Assembly: GCA_964495705.1 (NCBI GenBank)
Contig: CAZBWS010000035.1
Coordinates: 1-25,829 of the forward strand
DNA length: 25,829 bases
Direction of reading: 5' to 3'
From: CAZBWS01 sp964495705
Lineage (GTDB): Bacteria > Pseudomonadota > Gammaproteobacteria > HTCC5015
Of the stretch, positions 7,128 through 15,279 are shown piece by piece. Every line of letters starts with the position of its first letter. Position 1 is the stretch's first letter. The notes beneath the pieces are model-generated. The model was given only the letters and a program-made list of their open reading frames with translations, did not search any database and had not been told where the DNA came from. The position numbers and the translations under genes were made by a program.

Positions 7128-8105
7128 ATGAGTGGAATTAGTTTCAACGACGCACTAAAAGAGCAAGATAAACAGCAAGCGGGCGGCCTTATGCGCGGAC
7201 TGCGCAAGACTCGCGATATACTCACTGCTGACATTCGCGACTTGGTTGCCACCACCCGTCAAATAGATGACGAAGTGCTGGAAGAAATTGAAACACGCTT
7301 GTTGATGTCTGATGTCGGTGTCGAGACTACTCAAATCGTCATCCAAGAAATCAATCGTCGCATCGAGGTGGGTGACGTCAGTGACGTCAACACGTTAATA
7401 CGCTCCCTGCGCGATGTCTTAGTTGATCAGCTAACGCAATATACCCACCGCTTAGAAATCTCCCGCGACAACAAGCCCAACTCTATCCTTATGGTGGGCG
7501 TTAACGGTGCAGGCAAAACTACAACCACCGGCAAGCTAGCCAAGCGCTTTCAGCGCCAAGGCTACAGCGTGATGCTGGCAGCGGGAGATACCTTTCGCGC
7601 CGCTGCCGTAGAACAGCTAGAAGAATGGGGGCGACGCAATGACGTTACCGTCGTCGGCCAAGGCACGGGAGCAGACTCAGCATCAGTAAGTTATGACGCC
7701 CTAGAATCCGCCAAGGCCAAGGGTGTCGACGTGCTCATCGCCGACACCGCAGGTCGCTTACACACCCAAGATGGACTCATGGACGAGCTGGCTAAAATTA
7801 AGCGCGTCATGCAAAAGGTCGATGGGAATGCACCGACCGAGACACTGCTCGTTCTCGACTCTACATTAGGCCAAAACGCCCTCAACCAAGCCAAGCACTT
7901 CAATGAAGTAGTTAAACTCTCTGGCTTAGTGGTAACAAAACTGGACGGGACGGCCAAAGGCGGTATTATCTTTGCTATATGCCAAGAGTTAAAACTACCG
8001 ATTCGCTTTATCGGTGTCGGCGAAGGCATTGACGATTTGCAAGAATTCAAACCCAAAGAGTTTGTCCACGCGCTATTGGCCGACTCAGAAGAAGCTACGG
8101 CCTAG
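7128..8105 (+). CDS. ftsY: Signal recognition particle receptor FtsY
   Basis: 325 residues. This SRP-family GTPase receives ribosome-nascent-chain-SRP complexes at the inner membrane. The NG domain is complete: N-domain helices at about 20-105, G1 GVNGAGKTTT at 124-133, DTFRAAAVEQL at 154-164, DTAGR at 206-210, TKLDG at 270-274 and GVGEGIDDLQEF at 296-307. It lacks the long acidic A domain of E. coli FtsY (497 residues). Only a short amphipathic N-terminus precedes the N domain, so membrane contact must rely on that helix. It is followed by ftsE after 26 bases. Confidence 0.98.
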   Translation: MSGISFNDALKEQDKQQAGGLMRGLRKTRDILTADIRDLVATTRQIDDEVLEEIETRLLMSDVGVETTQIVIQEINRRIEVGDVSDVNTLIRSLRDVLVDQLTQYTHRLEISRDNKPNSILMVGVNGAGKTTTTGKLAKRFQRQGYSVMLAAGDTFRAAAVEQLEEWGRRNDVTVVGQGTGADSASVSYDALESAKAKGVDVLIADTAGRLHTQDGLMDELAKIKRVMQKVDGNAPTETLLVLDSTLGQNALNQAKHFNEVVKLSGLVVTKLDGTAKGGIIFAICQELKLPIRFIGVGEGIDDLQEFKPKEFVHALLADSEEATA

Positions 8106-8131
8106 GCCAGAGACAGGAACGAGTAAAGCAT

Positions 8132-8827
8132 ATGATTCGCTTTGAACATATCTACAAACGCTACGAAAGCGGGCATGAAGCCCTAAGCGACATTAATTTT
8201 CACTTGCCCAAAGGCGAAATGGCTTTCTTGACTGGACACTCAGGCGCAGGCAAGTCGACTTTCCTGAAACTGCTCACCGCGCTGGAAGACCCCAGCCGTG
8301 GCAGCTTGATAGTCAATGATCTCAATCTCAGCAAAATGCCGCGCTGGCGCACGCCGTATTTGCGTCGCCAGATTGGCGTCATCTTTCAAGACCATCAGCT
8401 GCTTTACGATCGCACGGTATTTGACAATGTCGCCCTGCCCTTGGTCATTGAAGGCTACCGCCACAAGGAAATTAAGCGCCGCGTACGCGCCGCCCTCGAC
8501 AAGGTGGGCCTGCTGAAGAAAGAAAAACTCTTCCCCATGACGCTGTCTGGTGGCGAACAGCAGCGTGTTGGCATTGCGCGTGCCGTTGTTAACAAACCGC
8601 CGATTTTACTCGCCGATGAACCCACGGGAAATTTAGACCCTGAATTGTCGGAAGAAATCATGAAGCTATTTGGGCAGTTCAATGACGTTGGCGTTACCGT
8701 CATGATTGCCACCCATGACCTAGAGCTGGTCAACCGCTTAGATTATCCGGTACTTACCCTCAAAGAGGGCAAGATCATCCGCAATGACCTAGACCCTGAG
8801 AACAACACCCTAGAAGCTGATGGCTGA
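8132..8827 (+). CDS. ftsE: Cell division ATP-binding protein FtsE
   Basis: 231 residues. This ABC ATPase works with FtsX at the septum to activate peptidoglycan hydrolases through EnvC-type partners. Walker A is GHSGAGKST at 35-43, the Q-loop IFQD is at 84-87, the signature LSGGEQQR is at 138-145, Walker B ILLADEP is at 158-164 and the H-loop His is at 195. The C-terminus overlaps the ftsX start by 8 bases, so the two are translationally coupled. Confidence 0.98.
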   Translation: MIRFEHIYKRYESGHEALSDINFHLPKGEMAFLTGHSGAGKSTFLKLLTALEDPSRGSLIVNDLNLSKMPRWRTPYLRRQIGVIFQDHQLLYDRTVFDNVALPLVIEGYRHKEIKRRVRAALDKVGLLKKEKLFPMTLSGGEQQRVGIARAVVNKPPILLADEPTGNLDPELSEEIMKLFGQFNDVGVTVMIATHDLELVNRLDYPVLTLKEGKIIRNDLDPENNTLEADG

Positions 8828-9779
8828 AATATCCCGCAACCAACCTAAGCGGCTCATCCAATTTCAAAGCTACTTTATCAATCACCTGCGGGTGTTTTTA
8901 AGCAGCCTTGGGCGCTTGTATCAATTCCCCGGCCCCAGCGCCATGACCATTGCGGTTATCGCCATTGCCTTGGCCCTGCCCGCTGGCTTTTACGTCATGC
9001 TGCAAAATGCCCAACAACTCAGTGGCGGCTGGGACGGCGCAGCTAAACTCTCCCTTTACCTCAAAACTAATACCTCCCCAGAGAGCGCACAAAGCCTCAG
9101 CCAGCGCCTATCGACTCACGCACAAGTAGACAGTCTCAGCTTTATCAGCCGCCAACAGTCTCTAGCAGAGTTCCGTGCCAACTCGGGTTTTGGCGAAGCC
9201 TTAGACTCCTTAAAAATTAACCCTCTACCGGCGGTTATCACCATCAGTCCTATTATTGATGAGCAAGACCCCTTATCGGTAGAGCGCCTCAAGCAAGAAA
9301 TGGCAGCACTACCCGAGGTCGATATTGCCCAGCTGGATATGCAATGGGTAAAACGCTTAATCGGCATTATGAATATTGTACAGCGCGCCCTACTCATCTT
9401 GGCCTGCATGCTCGGCATCGCCGTAGTGCTGGTCATTGGCAACACCATTCGCCTAGACATCCAAAACCGCGCCCGCGAAATTCGCGTGCAAAAACTGATT
9501 GGCGCCACCAACACCTTTATACGCCGTCCTTTTTTATATACGGGCTTTTGGTACGGCATGCTCGGCGGCCTACTGGCCTGGGTACTCGTCAGCATTGGAT
9601 TGTCGCTGCTAAGCGGCCCAACGTCACGCCTGGCGGGGCTATATCAAAGCACGTTTGAACTCAGCTACCTCAGTGCCTCTGCAGGCTTTTTGATGATATT
9701 AACCAGCGTCAGCCTAGGTTATTTCGGCTCTTGGGTCGCAGTGGGGCGACACCTGAAAGAAATCGAGCCTGGGCAGTAA
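8820..9779 (+). CDS. ftsX: Cell division protein FtsX
   Basis: 319 residues. This is the membrane partner of FtsE. The cytoplasmic N-terminus is followed by four membrane segments at roughly 40-60, 190-212, 240-265 and 285-310. A large periplasmic loop (about 65-185) lies between the first two and is the region that contacts the murein hydrolase activator in E. coli. The gene starts inside ftsE. A weak AT-rich hairpin (9785-9801) follows its stop. Confidence 0.96.
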   Translation: MAEISRNQPKRLIQFQSYFINHLRVFLSSLGRLYQFPGPSAMTIAVIAIALALPAGFYVMLQNAQQLSGGWDGAAKLSLYLKTNTSPESAQSLSQRLSTHAQVDSLSFISRQQSLAEFRANSGFGEALDSLKINPLPAVITISPIIDEQDPLSVERLKQEMAALPEVDIAQLDMQWVKRLIGIMNIVQRALLILACMLGIAVVLVIGNTIRLDIQNRAREIRVQKLIGATNTFIRRPFLYTGFWYGMLGGLLAWVLVSIGLSLLSGPTSRLAGLYQSTFELSYLSASAGFLMILTSVSLGYFGSWVAVGRHLKEIEPGQ

Positions 9780-9784
9780 CACCG

Positions 9785-9801
9785 TATTCCTAAAAGGAAT
9801 A
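9785..9801 (+). other. Weak AT-rich hairpin after ftsX
   Basis: TATTCCT, AAA, AGGAATA gives a 7-bp stem with a 3-base loop, followed by TAAAAATCGTTATTT rather than a clean T-run. It could slow or end ftsYEX transcription, but it is too weak to call a terminator. Confidence 0.35.
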
Positions 9802-9849
9802 TAAAAATCGTTATTTATTTCTTTTCATTCTATTGAACTTTTGCCAGTA

Positions 9850-9876
9850 TTAGCACTCATAGTGAACGAGTGCTAA
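9850..9876. promoter_or_regulatory. Perfect CIRCE operator (HrcA site) upstream of rpoH
   Basis: TTAGCACTC, 9-base spacer ATAGTGAAC, GAGTGCTAA. All 18 arm bases match the canonical CIRCE inverted repeat and the spacer is exactly 9. CIRCE binds the heat-shock repressor HrcA. It lies 61 bases before the rpoH start, where it could block transcription. TTGAAC at 9833-9838 is a possible -35, but no well-spaced -10 is clear. TGCTAATAT (9871-9879) resembles an extended -10 overlapping the right arm. Confidence 0.93.
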
Positions 9877-9925
9877 TATAGCTCCAGCGATTATGCTGCA
9901 AGCCAGAACAACAGAGCATTCGCAC

Positions 9926-9930
9926 AGGAG
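9926..9930 (+). promoter_or_regulatory. Shine-Dalgarno deciding the rpoH start
   Basis: AGGAG sits 7 bases before the ATG at 9938. The frame is open to an earlier ATG at 9893, but that start would add 15 residues unlike RpoH and has no comparable site. Confidence 0.85.
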
Positions 9931-9937
9931 AAATGAA

Positions 9938-10804
9938 ATGAACGACATCGCGCTATATCAACATAAATCACTAGTTCCCGTTGCCCTGTCTAATGATACT
10001 TTAGACGCCTATCAGCAACAGGTAAGCGCCATCCGTGTGCTCAGTGCAGAGCAAGAACATGAACTAGCGGTAGATCTACGTGATAACGAAAACCTTGAAG
10101 CCGCACGCGAGCTTATTTTCTCGCATCTGCGCTTCGTGGCACATATCGCCCGTGGCTATAAAGGCTACGGCCTGCCACTGGCTGACGTCATTCAAGAAGG
10201 CAATATCGGCCTGATGAAAGCGGTTAAGCGCTTTGATCCCGAAGTCGGCGTGCGCCTAGTGTCCTTTGCCGTGCACTGGATCCGCGCCGAGATTCACGAG
10301 TACATCCTAAAAAACTGGCGTATCGTCAAAGTGGCGACCACCAAGGCCCAGCGCAAACTGTTCTTTAAACTGCGCAGCAGTAAAAAGCGCCTGGGTTGGA
10401 TGAATCAAGCGGAAGTCGAAACCATCGCCGGCGATCTAGGTGTAGATGCCAAAACCGTGGTTGAGATGGAGTCTCGCCTCAGCGGTAGCGACGTTACCTT
10501 CGACGCCCCAGATGTGGATGACGACGCACCGGTTTATTCCCCATCACACTACCTAGAAGCCCCCGGCCTAGACCCTGCCGCACTAGCTGAAAAGCAAGAC
10601 TCAGGCAGTCAAGACGCAGAAACGCTCATGCAAGCCATGAAAAACCTAGACCCGCGCAGCCAAGACATCTTGGCGCGTCGCTGGCTGACTGATGACAAGG
10701 CCACACTACACGAGCTCGCTGCGGAATATGAAGTGTCTGCTGAGCGCATCCGCCAGCTAGAAGCGAATGCTATTAAGAAACTCCGTGGGGCCTTTGATTT
10801 GTAG
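9938..10804 (+). CDS. rpoH: Heat-shock sigma factor RpoH (sigma 32)
   Basis: 288 residues from the ATG with the good Shine-Dalgarno, close to the usual 284. Sigma region 2 covers about 52-125 (HLRFVAHIARGYKGYGLP, IQEGNIGLMKAVKRFDP, FAVHWIRAEIHEYI). The RpoH box QRKLFFKLR is at 138-146 and distinguishes it from RpoD/RpoS. The region 4 helix-turn-helix ends ERIRQLEANAIKKLR. It directs RNA polymerase to chaperone and protease genes after heat or envelope stress. It follows ftsYEX, a classic gammaproteobacterial order, but after a 158-base gap with a CIRCE site, so it is probably transcribed and repressed separately. Confidence 0.97.
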   Translation: MNDIALYQHKSLVPVALSNDTLDAYQQQVSAIRVLSAEQEHELAVDLRDNENLEAARELIFSHLRFVAHIARGYKGYGLPLADVIQEGNIGLMKAVKRFDPEVGVRLVSFAVHWIRAEIHEYILKNWRIVKVATTKAQRKLFFKLRSSKKRLGWMNQAEVETIAGDLGVDAKTVVEMESRLSGSDVTFDAPDVDDDAPVYSPSHYLEAPGLDPAALAEKQDSGSQDAETLMQAMKNLDPRSQDILARRWLTDDKATLHELAAEYEVSAERIRQLEANAIKKLRGAFDL

Positions 10805-10832
10805 GAAGTAGGCTTTTCTAGGCTATCCGCAT

Positions 10833-10859
10833 AGGGCGACTTTGGTCGCCCTTTTGTTT
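10833..10859 (+). terminator. Rho-independent terminator of rpoH
   Basis: AGGGCGAC, loop TTTG, GTCGCCCT, then TTTGTTTG. An ATGCGGATA-family site (TATCCGCAT, 10824-10832) abuts its left edge. Confidence 0.9.
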
Positions 10860-10868
10860 GCACGCAAC

Positions 10869-10897
10869 AAAAAGCCCAGCGCTAGGCTGGGCTTTTT
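10869..10897. terminator. Bidirectional terminator between rpoH and the FecR gene
   Basis: AAAAAGCCCAGC, loop GCTAG, GCTGGGCTTTTT: a 12-bp stem with A- and T-flanks on opposite sides. It serves the minus-strand FecR gene and backs up the rpoH terminator 9 bases away. Confidence 0.92.
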
Positions 10898-10937
10898 AGT
10901 GTAGTGGCTTTAAGTCAGCCTATATTTCAACAGTCAC

Positions 10938-11855
10938 TCAAGCTTCACCTTCTGACGCTTCACTTGCTGTCTCGGTATCGGTGTCACCTCCACCTGAAAC
11001 ACAGACGCCGCCAGATACAACCTGGCCTTCTTCACAAGTGGCTGCAATGGCCGCTTCTTCGGCCTCTTCAGCTGCCTCTGTACTTGCATCAGAGCCACCA
11101 CCGATGTTACTCAGACTATCAAATTGATTTAATAAGTCTTCGCCTTTTTTGATTTCTTCGGCAAACTCATTTACTAGTTCTTCACCAGCTGAAGTATTCC
11201 CGTCAACACTCTTGAGGCCAGCTATTGCATCCTGAAAGAAAGACTGATTAGCTTTTAGTATATTCACTCTGCTTTGTATCTGAGCCCTAGTCAACTTCTC
11301 AGTCCTTTTAACTGAGCCGCTTGATGTATTAGCCGTTTCACCTTGCACAAGCGTGGTTCCTTTACCACCACTGGGAGGCGCAACATCAAATGTCCCTTCA
11401 TAAACCTCAATAGTACCATCTTCACTTAAGCTACCCGCAGACCCACGCACACCAATCGTCGCCGTCGCCGTTCTAAACGATAGATTACCGCCTTTCTTGT
11501 TCACTAGGCCTGAAACAAAACGAAAACCACCTTTGAGCATACGGAAAACCGCGTTAGGCTTTTCTACTTCTTCGCCAAACTTAAACTCTTCTACGCGGAA
11601 CTGAGTGGCGGGATTTAGTTCAACCAAGGTGCCGTCGGTGAAAATCACGCTGGACTTCGCTTTTTCACTGGTAATCAGTGTCTCGCCCTCAAATATCGGC
11701 TCTTTAGCTTCTAATTTACGCTTTTGGCCTAGTTTGTTGAATGCAAAGGCAGAGCCTCCCGTGGTTTCGCCCACGTAACCGGCAATATTTTTTGTTCCCG
11801 CCGCCCAAGCACTGCTGCCTAACAGTAGTAATGCGATCAATGTGAATAACTTCAT
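10938..11855 (-). CDS. Exported FecR-domain protein with acidic Cys-bearing tail
   Basis: 305 residues from ATG at 11855. A frame extension to a TTG at 11885 is rejected because the ATG begins a clear signal peptide (MKLFTLIALLLLGSSAWA, cleavage near 18). The mature N-terminus reads GYVGETTGGSAFAFN, then a FecR-like beta domain (about 45-160: EGETLITSEKAKSSVIFTDG, VELNPATQFRVEEF, TATATIGVRGS). A helical stretch follows, then a low-complexity acidic C-terminus rich in Ala/Glu, with two Cys in CEEGQVVSGGVCVSGGG. It has no membrane anchor, so unlike the FecR anti-sigma regulator it is probably a soluble periplasmic or surface protein. It ends at the terminator facing rpoH and starts 68 bases after cyoE. 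Function unknown. Confidence 0.82.
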   Translation of the reverse strand: MKLFTLIALLLLGSSAWAAGTKNIAGYVGETTGGSAFAFNKLGQKRKLEAKEPIFEGETLITSEKAKSSVIFTDGTLVELNPATQFRVEEFKFGEEVEKPNAVFRMLKGGFRFVSGLVNKKGGNLSFRTATATIGVRGSAGSLSEDGTIEVYEGTFDVAPPSGGKGTTLVQGETANTSSGSVKRTEKLTRAQIQSRVNILKANQSFFQDAIAGLKSVDGNTSAGEELVNEFAEEIKKGEDLLNQFDSLSNIGGGSDASTEAAEEAEEAAIAATCEEGQVVSGGVCVSGGGDTDTETASEASEGEA

Positions 11856-11923
11856 TGTATTTCTAACCCAATAATTATTTTCCAATAGAGTAGTTTAAGC
11901 CCCTCATAACTAGACCGCAAGCC

Positions 11924-12865
11924 CTAGCCATAACAACGGGTACAAAAACTAAAGTTGCGATACTCGGCAAAGCCCAGCAGGAAGTGATCTACCAATAACA
12001 AAGCAAACACCCACATTAGATAGATAATGGAGAACACAAACATCTGCATGGCCAGTTTGTCGTCGCGGGTCTTTTGTAATTTGAAGGCGTACCACAAAAA
12101 GCGAATATTCAGCGCCATTGTACCCACGAGATAAACAATGCCATTTTCAAACATCAGATAAGGCAGCAACGTCACGCAGACTAATAGAATGGTGTAGAGT
12201 GTGATGTGCAGGCGGGTGTATTCGGCGCCGTGGGTAACCGGCAGCATGGGCACATCGACCTTGGCGTATTCTTCGCGGCGGTTAACCGCCAGTGCCCAGA
12301 AATGCGGGGGCGTCCATACATAGATAATCAAAGCCAGTACTAGTGAGTACGCACTGACTTCGCCGGTGATCGCCGCCCAGCCCAACACTGGCGGCATAGC
12401 GCCCGCTAAACCGCCGATAACGATGTTCTGTGGTGTGGCGCGTTTCAGGTACATGGTGTAGATCACCGCGTAGCCAATCATGGACAAGAAAGTCAGCACC
12501 GCGGTGAGGGTGTTGACCAAAAACACCAGCATCACCATGGAGGTGCCCGCTAGTATCGCCGCAAAGATTAATGCGGATAGGTTGTTAACCGTGCCTTGGG
12601 GCAAGGGGCGGTTGTGGGTGCGGGCCATAATGCCATCGATGCGCTGGTCCACTAAGTGATTGATGGCTGCTGCTGCAGAGGAGGCCATACCGATACCCAG
12701 ACAGCCAAAGACAACCGACTGCAAGGTTGCCATATCCCAGTCTTCGATCGCTAATAACATACCGACAAAGGCACAAAACACGAGCAACATAACCACCCGC
12801 GGCTTGGTTAGGGTGACATATTCTTTCATTTTCTGGGCCGAGGATGTTTGAGTCGCTTCAGTCAT
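11924..12865 (-). CDS. cyoE: Protoheme IX farnesyltransferase (heme O synthase)
   Basis: 313 residues. This integral-membrane UbiA-family prenyltransferase adds a farnesyl group to protoheme to form heme O, the substrate of CtaA next door. Landmarks are NHLVDQRIDGIMARTHNRP near 69-87 (the two Asp bind the Mg-diphosphate) and YLKRATPQNIVIGGLAGAMP near 142-161. About eight to nine hydrophobic segments are present. The start is ATG at 12865 with AGGAAG upstream; a GTG six bases earlier is less likely. It overlaps the ctaA end by 8 bases. One ATGCGGATA site lies at 12571. Confidence 0.96.
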   Translation of the reverse strand: MTEATQTSSAQKMKEYVTLTKPRVVMLLVFCAFVGMLLAIEDWDMATLQSVVFGCLGIGMASSAAAAINHLVDQRIDGIMARTHNRPLPQGTVNNLSALIFAAILAGTSMVMLVFLVNTLTAVLTFLSMIGYAVIYTMYLKRATPQNIVIGGLAGAMPPVLGWAAITGEVSAYSLVLALIIYVWTPPHFWALAVNRREEYAKVDVPMLPVTHGAEYTRLHITLYTILLVCVTLLPYLMFENGIVYLVGTMALNIRFLWYAFKLQKTRDDKLAMQMFVFSIIYLMWVFALLLVDHFLLGFAEYRNFSFCTRCYG

Positions 12866-13883
12866 TATCACTTCCTGAGGGTAAACCTTTTGTTACAGCA
12901 AATACCAAGCTCACTACACATAGCAGCAATAGCGCTGCGCCACCATTATGTGCCGTTGCCATCCACAGAGGCAGCGACATAAATACATTGCCAATACCTA
13001 GGCTGAGCTGGGCAACTAGGGCGGCCAGGCTGGCAATCGCCAGCTTCTTCAACGCACCACTGGCACGAAACATGACCAGGTGAGCAAGCGCGGCGATAAA
13101 CAGTGTCGCCAAGATGGCGCCCAAGCGGTGGGTGATTTGAATGGCAACGCTCGCAGCGTGGGAAATTACCCCCCCTTCAAAGTCGTATTCCCCTTCGGGG
13201 ACTTCACGCCACATGGTGAAAGCCTCGTCCAAGTTAACTTCAGGTACCCACTCACCGCTACAAGCGGGGAAGCCGTAACATGCTAAGGCGGCATAGTTAG
13301 TACTCGTCCAGCCGCCTAAGAAGATCTGTAGCATTAGTACCAACAATGTGGCTAGAGCGAGCTTTTTCACTCCGGTGCCAAGTAGGTTTTCACCTTGCCA
13401 GTTAATTTTGCTGTGGCTGAGTAATAGCCAAACCAACAAGCCCAGCGTCGTCATGCCACCCATCAAATGCGCGGTGACAATAATGGGTTGCACCAGCAGT
13501 GTAACGGTCCACATGCCCAGCATGCCCTGAAAGATAACAACGCCCACCAAGGCCGTGGGCAGCAATACACCTACGCCGTTCTTGCGCTGCCGCCAAGCAA
13601 TCCCAGCGATAATTAAAATAACAAGGCCCAACAATGAGGCCACATAGCGGTGAATCATTTCCTTCCAGGCCTTGGGGGCTTCCACTTGGCGCTCGGGGTG
13701 GGCGGCGTTGGCGGCGGCTATTTCGTGGGCTTCGTTAGGCACACCCAAGTGACCATAACAGCCCGGCCAATCAGGGCAGCCCAAACCGGCATCACTCAGG
13801 CGAACATAGGCGCCTAATACAATCACTATCAACGTCATTGCCGTGGCCAGCAAGCTCAAGTTGCGTATCGCGGTACTTTTCAT
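12858..13883 (-). CDS. ctaA: Heme A synthase (COX15/CtaA family)
   Basis: 341 residues with about eight membrane segments. It oxidises heme O to heme A for the aa3 oxidase. The N-terminus has the CtaA signature LSDAGLGCPDWPGCYG with a Cys pair. Four conserved heme-ligating His contexts are visible: MIHRY, TAHLMGG, ITHRLGA and TAHNGG. It lies between the SCO-like gene (12 bases upstream) and cyoE (overlapping), so heme A synthesis is co-expressed with the oxidase assembly factors. Confidence 0.96.
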   Translation of the reverse strand: MKSTAIRNLSLLATAMTLIVIVLGAYVRLSDAGLGCPDWPGCYGHLGVPNEAHEIAAANAAHPERQVEAPKAWKEMIHRYVASLLGLVILIIAGIAWRQRKNGVGVLLPTALVGVVIFQGMLGMWTVTLLVQPIIVTAHLMGGMTTLGLLVWLLLSHSKINWQGENLLGTGVKKLALATLLVLMLQIFLGGWTSTNYAALACYGFPACSGEWVPEVNLDEAFTMWREVPEGEYDFEGGVISHAASVAIQITHRLGAILATLFIAALAHLVMFRASGALKKLAIASLAALVAQLSLGIGNVFMSLPLWMATAHNGGAALLLLCVVSLVFAVTKGLPSGSDND

Positions 13884-13895
13884 TATCTAGCTCGC

Positions 13896-14510
13896 CTAGC
13901 CCTTGGTCATCTTGAGTAGATGCTTAAGATCTTTATAAATATCCCTAGGGTTCAACTCTGCCGAGAAGGACATCATGACCTGACCAATGGGGTCGACCAA
14001 ATAAATTCTATGCGCACTATCGTGACCGGGTTGGCGCAGGGTGGATGCCAGCTGTTGCAGGCTATCCGCATTTGTCGTGCCCATTAACAGTCGCGGAAAG
14101 CGTTCAGAAACCGAGTTCTCTTCAGCTTCAATCAGACCGCCATAAATAAACAAGCGCTGTACGCGCCCCGCTTCTTTGCCGACCATTTGATTTAGCTGAC
14201 CAATGGTCCAGACTTGGTTTTGGCAGGTTTTGTCACAGCCGTTTTCGCTGATATAAACAAGCGTCCAAAGCTCATTCAGGTCAGCCTTGGTGACAACTTT
14301 TTCACGTGGCGATGTGAGCTCGAATTCAGGCAGGGCTTGCACATGGCAATACAAATCACCTTTATTGCTGGTACTTTCTTCACAGGACATGCCATCTTTA
14401 TAGATACTGCTCATGACCATAGCGGCCACCAAAGGCAGGCCAAAAATACCAATAATTGCCAACAGCTTAATCTTGGCCAGGAATAATTCTTTATCTTTTA
14501 CTTCACTCAT
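13896..14510 (-). CDS. SCO-like thioredoxin-fold cytochrome oxidase assembly protein (putative)
   Basis: 204 residues with one N-terminal membrane anchor (about 14-34) and a periplasmic domain. The domain has a CxxxC pair, Cys92 and Cys96 in ENGCDKTCQNQ, and two His (163, 167) before IYLVDPIGQVMMSF. That is the layout of SCO copper chaperones, where CxxxC plus a downstream His bind copper. Overall similarity to SCO1 is low and the usual CP after the second Cys is absent. It sits between SURF1 and ctaA, the slot of an uncharacterised gene in the Pseudomonas cox cluster. A copper or thiol role in CuA assembly is inference. It carries one ATGCGGATA site at 14063 (encoding NADS). Confidence 0.75.
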   Translation of the reverse strand: MSEVKDKELFLAKIKLLAIIGIFGLPLVAAMVMSSIYKDGMSCEESTSNKGDLYCHVQALPEFELTSPREKVVTKADLNELWTLVYISENGCDKTCQNQVWTIGQLNQMVGKEAGRVQRLFIYGGLIEAEENSVSERFPRLLMGTTNADSLQQLASTLRQPGHDSAHRIYLVDPIGQVMMSFSAELNPRDIYKDLKHLLKMTKG

Positions 14511-14513
14511 CTT

Positions 14514-15239
14514 TTACTCTTCACGCTTGCGTAAATTCAAACTGATATACAGCACGATCACGGCGACCGCCATTGCCAGCCACTGAAACATATAGCTGTA
14601 ATTTTTATTCGGGCTTTGTGCAATAGGCTGCCAGCCGCGCGCATAGCCATCCGGCTGATCGTCATTTAGCATAACGATCATCGGCAATACGTCTCGCCCT
14701 AGGCGTGCAGACATCGCAAGGTAATCCACATATTGAATCCGCAGCGGCCAGCCCGTCTCTAAACTCATTTCACCCAAGCCAAAGGCCTTGCCAGGGGCGT
14801 TGATTTTACCCTCTACACTACGTGGGCCAGCGTCCACTGTTACATCAGGTAATTGCTGCCTATCTAAATGCCGGGGCTGCCAGCCGCGCTGCACTAACAC
14901 CGTCTCGCCACTGCTGAGATTAAACGGCGTGATTATACCGTATCCCACCTGTCGCTCACGAGGGAGATTATCCAATATAAATTGATGCTGCGCGTCATAC
15001 CGCCCCTGCATGCGGATAGCCTGGTAGCGCATACTAGCCAATGACTCTTTGAGCGCAGAGAAATTTTGCGCGGGACTATCCATGCGCTGTTCAAATTGCT
15101 GCTGTAATTCAATCTTGCCCTGAGCACGCTCATACTGCCAATAGCCTAAGCGGCACATCACTGGCACAACAATCAACACCAACAGTGTGGGAAACCAGCT
15201 GGGGGAGAATGTTCTAGTGCCAATATTGATTGTCATCAT
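14514..15239 (-). CDS. SURF1-family cytochrome oxidase assembly protein
   Basis: 241 residues with the SURF1 topology: a membrane segment at about 14-32, a periplasmic domain, and a second segment near the C-terminus (YMFQWLAMAVAVIVLYISLN). Landmarks are RLGYWQYERAQGK after the first segment and VLVQRGWQPRH in the middle. SURF1 helps insert heme a3 into subunit I. Two adjacent ATGs (15239, 15236) compete and neither has a good Shine-Dalgarno. It lies 3 bases before the SCO-like gene and 40 bases from the divergent DUF2909 gene. Confidence 0.92.
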   Translation of the reverse strand: MMTINIGTRTFSPSWFPTLLVLIVVPVMCRLGYWQYERAQGKIELQQQFEQRMDSPAQNFSALKESLASMRYQAIRMQGRYDAQHQFILDNLPRERQVGYGIITPFNLSSGETVLVQRGWQPRHLDRQQLPDVTVDAGPRSVEGKINAPGKAFGLGEMSLETGWPLRIQYVDYLAMSARLGRDVLPMIVMLNDDQPDGYARGWQPIAQSPNKNYSYMFQWLAMAVAVIVLYISLNLRKREE

Positions 15240-15279
15240 CTGTTAAAATCAAAGCTCTTCCGTTTAAAGATACTCTGCC

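Noticed and set aside
9893..9937. Upstream ATG start for rpoH
   Set aside because: It adds 15 residues unlike RpoH, and the AGGAG site serves the ATG at 9938.
11856..11885. Upstream TTG start for the FecR-domain protein
   Set aside because: It would bury the signal peptide that begins exactly at the ATG at 11855.
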